From: Rhizophagus clarus
Lineage: Eukaryota; Glomeromycota; Glomeromycetes; Glomerales; Glomeraceae
Length of the DNA stretch: 64,000 bases
NCBI GenBank assembly: GCA_015698045.1
Contig: BLAL01000246.1
Span: 1,550,001-1,614,000 of the forward strand
Reading direction: 5' to 3'
Shown: piece by piece, positions 37,001-47,358 of the stretch
Numbering within the stretch: the first letter of the stretch is position 1
Layout of the letters: each line of letters begins with the position of its first letter
Program-made: the position numbers and the translations under genes
The notes under the pieces: model-generated
Told to the model about the DNA's origin: nothing
The model's database searches: none
The model's input: only the letters and a program-made list of their open reading frames with translations

Positions 37001-37470
37001 TGAATGACGTGTCCAATGCCACAGTAATTCTTCAAATTCTGGCCGCTTGAACATACTAGAAAGCTGCTGTTGTATACTCGAGACCGGATAAATTAATTCA
37101 GGAATAATTGATATATTATTATTTAAAGAAATTTTCTTCCCTAAAGGAGTACGACATTGTTTTAATCTCTTTGTAGCTGAATTTGGAAATTTGACATGGC
37201 TGCATTTCATAATGGTATTATTATCTTTTGATATTACTATCTCCTCTTTTTTATATAATTTGTGGCATTTTTGGCAGGCTGCAAACTGCATAAATCGATC
37301 GAAAAGTCCTAACTTTTTTCTTAGCATGTACAATGAATTTGGGAATGATTCGTAATTGATATTTTTACATACTTTCAATATTATTTTAATAAATCATATT
37401 GGCGGATTTGTCTATCTAGGATTAATAAGTTTAAAGTAAGCAATTTTTGAAATAAATCGTACTCAAAATT
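34064..37470 (-). pseudogene. CACTA/Plavaka-type transposase, decayed
   Basis: The minus strand reads DLLKIILKVCKNINYESFP, FAACQKCHKLYKKEE, GLKINLDWFQPYEGTIYS, VICNLPWDV, NNHNFGGMA, RWSEILRLSYFDL, VIDLMHYLFLGIVKW, GEGFSNFTA and finally NSAREYLTVIPINKK-like codons. These blocks follow the same order as the transposase at 22100-25324. DPMH is changed to DLMH, and stops of all three kinds interrupt the frame, including TAG where the relative has Trp. An 823-bp hAT-type MITE splits it at 34528. Its 3' end lies 335 bp from the large element's left end, so it is probably the element's own transposase. Confidence 0.82.
34528..35350. mobile_element. hAT-type non-autonomous element, 823 bp, with internal tandem repeats
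   Basis: Ends TAGGGCTCCGATCGG (left) and CTGATCAGAGCCCTA (right), with AACAATCA on both sides (34520-34527 and 35351-35358). Removing it restores the transposase frame (PNSMIVINKANRYG). The outer 150 bp on each side are rich in CGGTTTCAGT and ACTGAACCGA words. The centre (34700-35220) is a tandem repeat of about 80 bp built on AACGTTGCGAAACGTT. Confidence 0.9.
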
Positions 37471-39180
37471 GTGCTGTAGCACAAAAAACCAGCTGATGAT
37501 TTATCATCTGACTAGTGATTAGTTAAGATAAAAATTTTTATATCTCAGAACTGAAATAATGAGACAAAACATAGTCGCTTAAAACCCATTTCTCCTATGA
37601 AAAACCCATTTCTCACTTTTCGCTTAGATAGTTAGTTGTCAATTTAACAATTAAGTTTTTTTTTAAATACATATTAATAAAAAGAAAGAAATTAACATAA
37701 TTTAAATATATAACTCTTTAAATCTATGTTTATTACACCCGGCATGCACATTTGTTCTCTCCACTATGATATTATGAAGATATGCTTCGAAATTTAAAAC
37801 AAATACAATTGAAAGTATATTATTAAAAAAAACTTGTTCTTCAGATAATTGTATTGAAAACAATAACGAAGTATAAAGTAGTTCAGAGTATCATTTATCT
37901 ATACTGGTTAACTGGCATTCCATTGCCATCCTCGCTTGATTTAATTAGATAACGTGAATTACAGAAAATATGGTTAAAATGAATGGACTAACTGTATAAT
38001 TGGTGGGGATGTTCATTTCGTTTGTTTTATTCTTTTTTTCTTTTTTAAGCATAATTTTTTCTCTATTAAAAATCCTAGGACATTTCGGCAAGTTTATGTG
38101 GTATTTATTCACTTAGTCTTTCATTTTTTTTTATTAACCAACGGTATATTGAAATCTGTGGTTGTGAATTTCTTATTTTATTTTTTTTTAATAATTTTAT
38201 TCAATTTTTAGGAACAATATAACAATATATATATATGCAATGCTATTATTTATACTTTGAAGAGTGAAGTAGATGGGAAGCTCAGCATGCTGCAGAGAGA
38301 AGCCTTCCGAATGCTCATAAAACTTTGAAGCAGCTCGAATAGTCATGAATATATTAAGCATTTTCATGGATCGCACCCCTCTCTTCATTTTAATTTTTTA
38401 GAAAATCTGGAAAATTCAGCCAATAGTACGAAACTGTTGGATAGTCGATAGTTTGCTGTATAACGGTTGAAGTTGTAGTTGGTGTGGTAGTCGGTTAGAT
38501 GTAGTAATGACAAAGATAGGAAATATTTAACCGAATAGTACTAGGGAAAGAGTAACCGTTATGAAGTCTGGCGCTTATCACGTTGAAAGTAAGTGATTAA
38601 AAAAAAGGCAGAATCAAATATTACATGCAAGTAAGATAGCTATTATAATTAACTAAACATATGATAACACAGCCCTAAACCTTAGCATTGGTAATTTGTA
38701 AAAATATATAATAGCATAGATTATTCATATGGTATTGTTAAAAATAACCAGCAAATTAAATAATAAATTTTAATTATTTCAATTGTTTTTTATTGTTAAA
38801 CGCATCAGTTCGAATATTCATGCACTGATTCGAGGCAACGATCAGGGAGTTAGAATGAATGACGCTAAGAAATACTAGGATCACGCACTGATCAGAATAG
38901 TCCGTTTTGGCAAAATTTTTAAATTGCCGAAATTCAGTCTAATCTTAGCCGATCAGTCTCAAAAAAATCGGCAATTAATTTTATGGATTTTATAGACGAT
39001 TTGAACGATTTTTACATAGTAACGCGCTATTAGAAATTGGAAAATCAGATAGATATTCGAATTTACCAAACTACTTCAGAAAAAAATTGGCATTTGATTC
39101 TGTTTATTAAATAATTTTTATTTTATTTCATTTATTCTTTTATGCATGTACAAATTACATCTACTTCTATTTTACTTATA
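37471..39180. other. No gene recognised
   Basis: Mostly AT-rich. A short minus-strand frame at 38197-38388 has no recognisable domain and I do not support it. Near 38880-39000 there are AATCGGCAATT-type words. The 5' end of the transposase relic and the break point of a later insertion should lie near 37470-37520. Confidence 0.35.
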
Positions 39181-39189
39181 TACTCTAAT

Positions 39190-40600
39190 TTAAAGCCGAA
39201 TCCTAAGAAAAAAAAGAAAATTTATTTTGTTTTAAAACTCATCCAAAGATCAAGGGGATCCAGTCAAAAGACCTACAAAAAAAAAGCGAAATGTTAGTAA
39301 AAATAACAAAAAAAATTGTTTCATTTCATAACTCACCTGGAGAATAGGAAACCGAAACGAAACTAGATCTTATAAAAAAAAAAAAGAAACAAGAAATGTT
39401 ACATTTCTTAAAAAAAAAAAGTTTCAAAGTTTGCTTCAAAACTTACTCAAGAAACTGACCCAAAAACTGAAAACATGCTTACAAAATAAATAAAAGAAAC
39501 GGTTAGTTTCTTCAAAACAAAATTAATAAAACGTTTCAAAATAAACCATTAAGAAACTTGTATAAAATACCAAAAAAAAGTGAAAAAATAAATAAAATAA
39601 AATAAATTTTGGTTACAAAAACTTGTGACAAATCTGAAAACTTACCGATCCCATCATCCCAGGATCCAAGAAGCGGTACCTACAAAAAAAAAATAAAAAT
39701 AAAAAAAAAGATGCTTCAAAACTTACCAAATTCAAAGCTTCAAAGCCGAAGAACTGCTTCAGCTTTCTCTCTATCAGCTTTTACTTTTGCTTTTTATTTC
39801 GCTTCAGGAGTCTCAATTGGAATTTGACCGGATTCCTACAAGATAGAAATAAAAAAGCGTTAATTTGAGTTTTTTTTTGAAAGATTACTATGATTCTGTT
39901 CTTCAAAAATTGGAACTGGCCGTCTAAAAAAAAAGAACTGTAAGTAACAGTTTATTAGATATTAAAGTAAAAAAGAACCCACATGTATCTAACAAATCCA
40001 CTCTAAATAAGAAAAATTAACCGTTTCGTTTAAAGAAATAATTCCAGGAATAGAAACCACCAACCGATGTTTAAAGACTCAAAAATAAGCTGTCTAAAAA
40101 AAAAGAGAAGAATCGAAATTGTCTTTAAACTATGATTTTGCGTTACATTCCAAGTTTAAAAACATGTTGATACCATTCTTAATTTTGGTTTCCAATAAAG
40201 AATTATCCAAAAAGAAAAACTCCAAAATTCACGTTCAAGAAGACGAATTAGGAGAATTAAAAACAACGTACCGTTCGTTTTTTTCTTCTTATAAACAAAT
40301 TTTCTAATATCCGTTATTCATAACATACCTAGGAGTAACGCAAGGGTGTCTTAGTTCTTTGAATTTGGTCTATCTTGCACGAAATGATGTTAACGCGCAT
40401 GATGGTTCTATAAAATAACAAGTAATTCATCATTGGCCAGTTCTTCAAAATAGGAATTTGGTGGAAGAGGGGTTATTTATAAATTATTCTTTGACGAAAC
40501 GTTTACAAGCTAATGTTTCATTTTTTTTTTCTCTTTTTTAGGCGATTCATTCTTTGCCAATCTTCAGGGTTCTTACAATAACGTTTGTTAAAATTATCAA
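39190..40600 (-). repeat. Array of intron-like modules, minus orientation
   Basis: Plus-strand ACTTACC/ACTTACTC and CCTACAAAAAA/CTAAAAAAAA edges alternate with poly-A and with GTTAGT/AACG words, so on the minus strand it reads AG|block|GTAAGT as in the other arrays. Blocks occur near 39240, 39340, 39450, 39650, 39740 and 39920. A purine-rich stretch (40998-41090) and a type-2 CACTA-like end (41198) follow, the same order as at 17.5-18.4 kb. Confidence 0.6.
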
Positions 40601-41099
40601 AATTTTTTTACATCCAGGACTTCAAAGATCTGATCAACTAAAAAAAGTAGGAAAAAAAAATGAAACGTATATAAGTTTTGTTAAAGAAACAATTAAGAAA
40701 TAAAAAATTGAAAGAATGAAACGCAAGTTTTATTAAAGAAATAAAACTATTTCTATAAGTTTGTTCGTTATATTTTAATTTACTGGCTCATTTTTTGCTA
40801 TAATTCGAACGAAACTCATTTAGTTAATAAATAACCTTAACTGAAATAGGTGAGCATTAACAATTTAGTTAGAATTCTAATATTTTGGGAGTTAGCGGGG
40901 GATTTTAGGGCAATACCTTGCTAAAGCCACCCAAAATTACACACGCCCAACAAGACTCTAACGTAACTTTAGTTAACACTAACCTGACGTTTCGTTGGAA
41001 AGGAAGAAGACGAAGGAAAGGGAAAGGAAAAGACAGGGCAATAAATGGAAAGATGAACTGAAGAAAAAGAAAGATAAAAGAAGGGTTTCATTAAAAGTT

Positions 41100-41198
41100 T
41101 AAAAAAACGACTTGATACATGACACAAAGTTCAATTTAATACCATTATTTAAGTCGAATATAGGTTGAATTGTATCAAATTACTTTTTTTGACTAGTG
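41100..41198 (-). repeat. Orphan CACTA-like right end, type 2
   Basis: It ends TTTTTTTGACTAGTG at 41198, preceded by TCGAATATAGGTTGAATTG. It matches the right end at 18406 in layout (array, purine tract, end). I found no left partner with a matching 3-bp flank (the right flank is CGC), so the other end may be lost or too diverged. Confidence 0.6.
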
Positions 41199-41641
41199 CG
41201 CGAAGAAAAGATAATATAGTTAGAATAGCTTCTTTATCGGTTGGCTGATCTTATTGTGCAATGCAACAGAAATAGACTTTTGATTGACGCGATAACTGTA
41301 TATAATTTAATACAATATTTCAGTTAAAAAAATAAACTGGATTTCTTTTTTTATTAGTAACGCGCATTTATTGTAAATTACATTGTATATAATAAAAAAA
41401 ATAATTTATCTAAAAATAAAATTTATTTACCTATTTTTGTCGCATGTATAAGTCATGGGGAACAGGTTTGAATCTATCAAGAAATATACCACATGGGAGG
41501 TTACTGATTTAATATTCATAATAATAATAATTTTCCCATAATGACATAATCTGCTGAAAAAAAAAAAATCTTTTTTTCTTGAAATCAATTTTTCATGAGA
41601 TTTATAACGTTTAAAAAGTTTTTTTATCATAAAAGAAATAT

Positions 41642-42047
41642 TTAATAAAACCATTTATTTATAAAAATTATTAGAAAATACAATAATGTAAAAATTAAGA
41701 CCAATTTCCATAGACCCAAACCAAATTTAAATCTAACATTTAAATTATCATAATTTCTTTCAAGGATTTGAAAGTCTTTCCATAATTTCTCATACCATTC
41801 CCTCGGCATGGAATTATTATCTTGATTACTGATGTGTACATTATTAATTACGTTAGCAAGGGCCTCGTCTAAATTGTGATTTTGTTCCTAATAAATATAT
41901 ATTAAATTAAATAAATAAATAATAGTTTGTAATTATGATTTATTTATTTATCTTATTGATAATTACCAATTTTTGCCCTTGCTGTTGGCGATGCACTTTA
42001 CGACGAAAATATACTGTACGATTTTTTTTCCTTGAAGAAGAAGTCAT
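41642..42047 (-). CDS. Small single-pass membrane protein, two exons
   Basis: Exon 1 is 42047-41967 (27 codons, basic: TSSSRKKNRTVYFRRKVHRQ). A 79-bp intron follows (donor GTAATT at 41966, acceptor TTATTAG ending at 41888). Exon 2 is 41887-41642. Both meet in phase 0, giving 108 aa with a clean TAA. The middle is polar and acidic (NHNLDEALANVINNVH), followed by MPREWYEKLWKDFQILERNYDNL (possible coiled coil). The C-terminus is one strong hydrophobic span of about 20 residues (LVLIFTLLYFLIIFI) ending NKWFY. This suggests a tail-anchored membrane protein with a basic cytosolic side. I do not recognise the family. A 157-bp MITE ends 41 bp upstream of the ATG. Confidence 0.6.
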
Positions 42048-42088
42048 GTTAAAATTTTTTTTAAAAAAATCGCATAATATATATAATA

Positions 42089-42245
42089 TGGGGTCTTTGC
42101 AATAGAAAGGTACGAAACTCAAAAAAATTTTTAAATTTATTTTATATGCTAATTATGTTTTTTATACTAAAATAAGTGTAAATTTAATATTAATTAAATT
42201 TTTATTTTTTTTTGAGTTTCGTACCTTTCTATTGCAAAGACCCCA
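42089..42245. mobile_element. TA-flanked palindromic MITE, copy 1
   Basis: 157 bp with ends TGGGGTCTTTGCAATAGAAA and its inverse, terminal inverted repeats of about 38 bp, and TA on both sides (42087-42088 and 42246-42247). TA duplication fits Tc1/mariner-type movement. The interior has no coding capacity. A second, almost identical copy in opposite orientation is at 45984-46140. Confidence 0.92.
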
Positions 42246-42249
42246 TATA

Positions 42250-42660
42250 TGCAAGTCAAATCAATCACGTTAAAAATTTTTTTTTTTGTAATCACATTTT
42301 TATATATCTATTATATGCAGTCTTTGCTTATATATAAGTTGTTAGATAATCTTAAAATTGGAGAAAAACTTAATTATTCTAAATTTGTTAATAATCATGA
42401 ATTAATATGCATGTTGAATTGGCTAAATCAATCTTTTCCTAATCTGCATATTTCGAATGATAGAAAAACTTAATGATTTCTAAATTTGTTAATAAATCAC
42501 ATTATTGGGAGAATTTTTTTACATGCTCGATAATTCGATAATCTTGAAATCAGGCTAAACTTAAATGATAAAAAAAAACTGATTATTTCCAAATTTGTTA
42601 ATAAATCATGAATTTTTTAATACATTTTTTTTTTTGGATTTTTTAATATATCATCGTGAA
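42250..42660 (+). repeat. Diverged tandem repeat
   Basis: Repeated words AAAAACTTAAT(G)ATT, CTAAATTTGTTAATAA and TCATGAATT occur three times with a spacing of about 100 bp. AT-rich, no gene. Confidence 0.5.
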
Positions 42661-42710
42661 AAAATTTTTATATAAGTATACCAACAATTTTTCTTTTACT
42701 CGATGTAATT

Positions 42711-42806
42711 ATGAATAACGGTCATCCTAATAGCGTTATACAACTGGCAGAGTATGAGAACTGGAAGCACTTCGTGGCCACAGTTACTGTGAACGTCCTT
42801 CTCTAA
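42711..42806 (+). CDS. Possible short ORF in a GC-richer island
   Basis: ATG at 42711 opens 31 codons (MNNGHPNSVIQLAEYENWKH, then FVATVTVNVLL) before TAA. Codons such as CAC TTC GTG GCC are GC-ending, unlike the surrounding DNA. A 10-bp inverted repeat (GTTATACAAC at about 42734, GTTGTATAAC at about 42828) brackets most of it. No family is recognised. It could be a first exon, a relic, or a structured RNA instead. Confidence 0.2.
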   Translation: MNNGHPNSVIQLAEYENWKHFVATVTVNVLL

Positions 42807-43300
42807 TCGGCCCTCCTGGATAAGGTGTTGTATAACTGATAGTTATTTGTAATTACATACAGTACTATTTTTTGAGTTGCGTTGGTACTGACGTCCTCGT
42901 CGTGCAACTTGGGTATCAATATAATTATTAATAGCGAACAAGTACCAGGGTTTAAACTGAGTTATTCAAAAAGTAGGTAAGATATTTGTAGTAAAATTTT
43001 TTGAACTCATATTTTAGTTATAATTATACAAATACATAAGCCATATAATAAATATCACTATGTTTACTTATTGTTTTTCTTAAGTTACAGAGAGATATTG
43101 TGTTTATAATGTTTTATTATTATAAATAATCTAAGATACATAAATTTAATAAAGTTAACAAACCTTTAAAAAATACATGTATATAAATTTTTTACGTCTA
43201 AATTAAAATTATTATTATTTTTTTTTTTCAAATAAACAATTCCCTTGATACAAAAAAATGTATATACACAAATCCTCCATTACATACATTTTTTTTATCA

Positions 43301-43861
43301 TCAATGTCTTTTTTTTTGTTTCCATTCAACTGTGAGTTCTCCATAAGAATATTTTGGATTCTTGGTTGCCTTTTTTAATCGAAGTTTATCTAATGGGTTC
43401 TCTTCTTGATTTTGACCGCTTAATTAAACAAATGTTTTTTGATTTTGCTGATAATATTTCACTCCCCAATTGGAATCATTAAAAATACTGGATAATTCTT
43501 GATAACCTATAGATCCACGAAAAACACACTTTAATACTCCAGTACTTTTTTTATAGTAATGAATGTAGGGTTTGAATATTTCTTTAAATAAATCCACTGG
43601 ACAATCCATAGATACACTTTGTAACCCAGTATTTTTCTTTCCAAGTCATCTATGAATCAAATAAACAATATTTTCTTTAAATTTATTAATTAAAAAACTT
43701 GGAATCTTTTCTTGTCCTGCAGGTATTTCATTGTATTTACGAATTATACTTTTATGTTTAAAGAAACCACAGCTAGACTTGAATTTTTTTTTACAAACAA
43801 TACATTCAATATTGTTAATAATTATAATTGGAAAAGGAGGAAGTTCATCGTCTTTATTCAT
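43301..43861 (-). pseudogene. C2H2-like zinc-finger protein, frame open apart from two stops
   Basis: A single frame from ATG 43861 to TGA 43303-43301 (187 codons) holds one internal TGA (43648-43646) and one TAA (43426-43424), with no frameshift. The N-terminus has IECIVCKKKFKSSCGFFKHK, a C2H2-like motif. The middle reads DCPVDLFKEIFKPYIHYYKK and FRGSIGYQELSSIFNDSNWG. The C-terminus is KNPKYSYGELTVEW, ending lysine-rich. It looks like a member of a multicopy family carried by transposons, but I cannot name it. Confidence 0.55.
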
Positions 43862-45980
43862 TATAAAACCAGAAACTGAAAGTTGAAGAAAAAAAGATTG
43901 GTTGAAAAAAAAAGAAACTGAAAAATACTACTGTGTTTAAAGAAAATAAATTTTAGATCAAAACAAAAATTATACAAGACTTCGAGACGACAAAACATCA
44001 TAGACGTCATATGCGCCATGTGGTACTGTAATAAAAATAGAAAATTACGATCAACTCATAACCTATTTTGTGTAATAAAATCATTTTAAGAGAAAACTGC
44101 TATCTGCTAATTTTCTAACGATAATTTAATAGCAATTGTAGAAGGCTTTTTTATAGTCTTTTCTTATTTTTTATAGCAGTTTTTTGAAAACTTTTTAACT
44201 TAAAAGTTCGGTGATTCTGTTTTTTATAAATATACCGAAGAATTTTCTTCACGAAATGAATCATTACTTTTTTATTTTTTTTTTATTATAAAATATTTTT
44301 TTGTAATAATTATTATATAATATACTATATAGTATAATACGTCTATAATAAAATTTTTTATAATAGTATGTTTCATAAACCAATAAAATAAAATAAAATA
44401 ATTGTAGATCCTATTGTATATCCACAATATTTCTGTATTACTTAAACTTGTCGCTTAATTAGTCAATTTGCCGTTAACTAGGCGCTGTTGAAAAAAAAAA
44501 AAATTATTTTCGACATTACTGCCCAATTTTTTTTATTTCTCACAATTTTTTTATAAAAGTATTTTTTCCTAATCTTTCAGGACGACTGGAATTTTGAACA
44601 AACGAACTATAGTTAGTTCTTTCATTTTTTTTATTCTTCTTTTCATTATAAAGGAACACGTTAATATTTTCTTTAATTTTTAAACGAACAGGCAAAATCT
44701 AAAATCAGTCCTATAGCTGCGGTACGGTCTGGTCAGTTTAGACATTCAGGATTATTAATATCCCTACTTTCTATTTTATAGGTTACTTTGAGTTAAATGG
44801 TAGAGAATTGGGAAAGGGACAAACGTTTCATTTTTTTTAGAGAAGCAGAATTTATAGAAACACATGATATTCCAATGAAGTCTAACAGGTGGTGAATAGC
44901 ATCAGTCCAAGAAGAAGGGGTCAATAGGACCTGCTATGGAGGAATATCATATTTCTGATTATATAGAAGGTGTGGACCTCTCGCTTGGTAGGTTCAATCA
45001 AAGTATGCATTTTGTGGTTAGCATCACCAGTGTAAATGACTACCTTGAAGTCCTACCGCTAGTTTATTAATATGTATAGTAATAATAATGTATATAGCCA
45101 TTTGAGTGATGAATAGCATCATATTTTTTTTTTTATTAATTTAATAAAGTTATATTTTTAAAATAGAGTTATTTTGCATAAAAGATAAATATAAATGCCT
45201 ATTGCATTGGTACTATTGATGGTATTGGACGAGTAATATATATTATGCATAATGTCTCAATTTAAAAGCAGTATCTTTATCAGTACTGTTAATTAGTTAT
45301 TCCGATCATTACAAATAAACTCAAAAAAATAAAGTGTATATAAAACTTAAAGTTTCTGAATAACAGTACAATACATGGCGTAGTTGAAATTACAGGAAAA
45401 TCGCTAAGCAATAATTAAGTAATCTCTCTGAAAAAGAAACCGCTCTGCCATATTTTGAAAGCACAACTATGGCTAGCCTGTTATACGCGGACAATCCAAG
45501 AGATCTAAAAAGCCAGCTTTATCCATCCTGATAAACACTTTCCCAAAAGAAAAAGTCATATTGTTCTTTCCAGCTAACGCTGACTCCATGTAAATACTGT
45601 AAGATGGAGAATGTTAAACTTTTTTTTTTACAAAATTTATACAACTTAAAAATAGAGAAATAAAAAGAAAAAAAATAGTATTAAAACTAAAATAAAAAAA
45701 ATAAAGTTAATACAAATCTAATCGCTCAATTAATAAGAAAGTTTGACGCGTTTAAAGACAGCATTGTCATGAAAACTGAAATTGAATGCATAGTCATAGA
45801 TTAATAGTCACCAGTTTGGGTAAAGGTCTTTGCATTAGAAGATGCATAATTATGTTCACTACTAAGGGTGGTAAGGTTGTACGTAAAAAATTATTTCAAA
45901 AATTTGAAGTAATAGCACTGAGTTGTTGATCTAAACGTGAAGACTTTTGTCTCGATTTTATATATTAATATTAATACATT
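43862..45980. other. No gene recognised
   Basis: AT-rich spacer with moderately balanced patches at 44690-45070 and 45420-45600. No frame on either strand is longer than a few dozen codons and no RNA gene is recognised. Confidence 0.4.
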
Positions 45981-45983
45981 ATA

Positions 45984-46140
45984 TGGGATCTTTGCAATAG
46001 AAAGGTACGAAACTCAAAAAAAAATAAAAATTTAATTAATATTAAATTTACACTTATTTTAGTATAAAAAATATAATTAGCATATAAAGTAAATTTAAAA
46101 ATTTTTTTGAGTTTCGTACCTTTCTATTGCAAAGACCCCA
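45984..46140. mobile_element. TA-flanked palindromic MITE, copy 2
   Basis: 157 bp, the inverted counterpart of the copy at 42089-42245. It begins TGGGATCTTTGC (one base different) and ends GCAAAGACCCCA, with TA on both sides (45982-45983 and 46141-46142). The interior matches the reverse complement of copy 1 almost base for base, which suggests recent activity. Confidence 0.92.
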
Positions 46141-46899
46141 TATAATAAAAATGGATCATATGCTGTCATAATAGGACTCATGTATGAGTTAAATCCAAAA
46201 GATTAAAATGCTCAGAGACTTTGAATTTTAAAATAAAATAAATCAATAATAAATGAAAAAAAATTAAAATTATATATTCGTTCTGTTTATTTTATTATAT
46301 TAATATTTGATTTGAAAATTCATTTCTTTTGGTTTAGACAAAATGTAAGCGTACATATTATTTATTATTTATCATATAGTATCAATTTATATGTGTTATA
46401 TTACTATTTATCAAAAACTTGGTTTAAAACCTGCTTTTCTATTATGTACCGAGTTCAGTGAACTCATGTGATTTAGACATTTAGTAAAATTTGCCTCTTA
46501 AACCATTATATAAACAAATATTTTAATTGAAACTTCGATTTTAAATTTTGATTAATTATAATACTACTGATTGTTCTCTGTTTGATTTATTAACTTCATA
46601 GAGCTAAAAAAAAGGCTTATATCTTGGTTATACTTTTTCAAGCATATAAGCAATTTGAAACAAAAATAATAAATGAAAAACCTTTTGATAATTTTTGATA
46701 GCAGAATAAACAAATATTGTGACGTACAAGTTTTTTTTTCAGTCGGACAAAGTTGTCTTTTTTATTTGTCTATAAACAAACAAATATTTTATTTTTGGTA
46801 ATATTGATCTGACACAATTATTTATACAGTTAATATTATACAGTTAGTTATATAAAAAGTGCGTAATTCAGTCCAAATTTAGCAGTTATATTTTATCTT

Positions 46900-47310
46900 T
46901 TTCATCAATATTTTTATGGTATCTTCGTTAATATTTTGTTTTTGTTAATATTTTTTTTTATCTTCATCAATATTCTTTTATTTTGTTAAAGTTTTCGTTA
47001 TCTCTTTTATTTTTGTCAAGCCATCATCAATACTCTTTTATTTTTGTTAAGTCTTCATCAATACTCTTTTGTCTTCGTCAAGTCTTCATCAATACTCTTT
47101 TGTCTTCGTCAAGTCTTCATCAATACTCTTTATTTTTGTCAAGTCTCTATCAATACTGCTTTGTTAATACTTTTTTGTTTTTGTCAAGCTTCATCAATAC
47201 TCTTTTATCTTCGTTTCTGTCAATACCATTTTATCTTTGTTGAGTCTCTGTCAATACTTCTTCATTAATATTCTTTTGTTTATGTCAAGTTTTTATCAAT
47301 ACTTTTTTTA
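46900..47310 (+). repeat. Minisatellite, unit about 31 bp
   Basis: About ten imperfect copies of AAGTCTTCATCAATACTCTT followed by TTGTCTTCGTC (31 bp in all). It lies directly before the transposon ORF at 47359 and is pyrimidine-rich on the plus strand. Confidence 0.8.
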
Positions 47311-47358
47311 AAAATCTCCAAATTCACTTATAAGTAGTATTTAATACTATTAAATACA

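Noticed and set aside
37510-37517. GACTAGTG, same 8 bases as the CACTA-like right ends
   Set aside because: The neighbouring bases (no poly-T, different subterminal sequence) do not match either end type; treated as chance.
38197-38388. 63-aa minus-strand frame
   Set aside because: No recognisable domain, no splice or codon support, lies in relic-rich DNA.
46983-47268. Two overlapping plus-strand frames rich in Ser, Leu and Phe
   Set aside because: Produced by the 31-bp minisatellite; no independent coding evidence.
46900-47310. CRISPR-like repeat array
   Set aside because: Copies are contiguous and imperfect without unique spacers; a minisatellite in a eukaryotic context.
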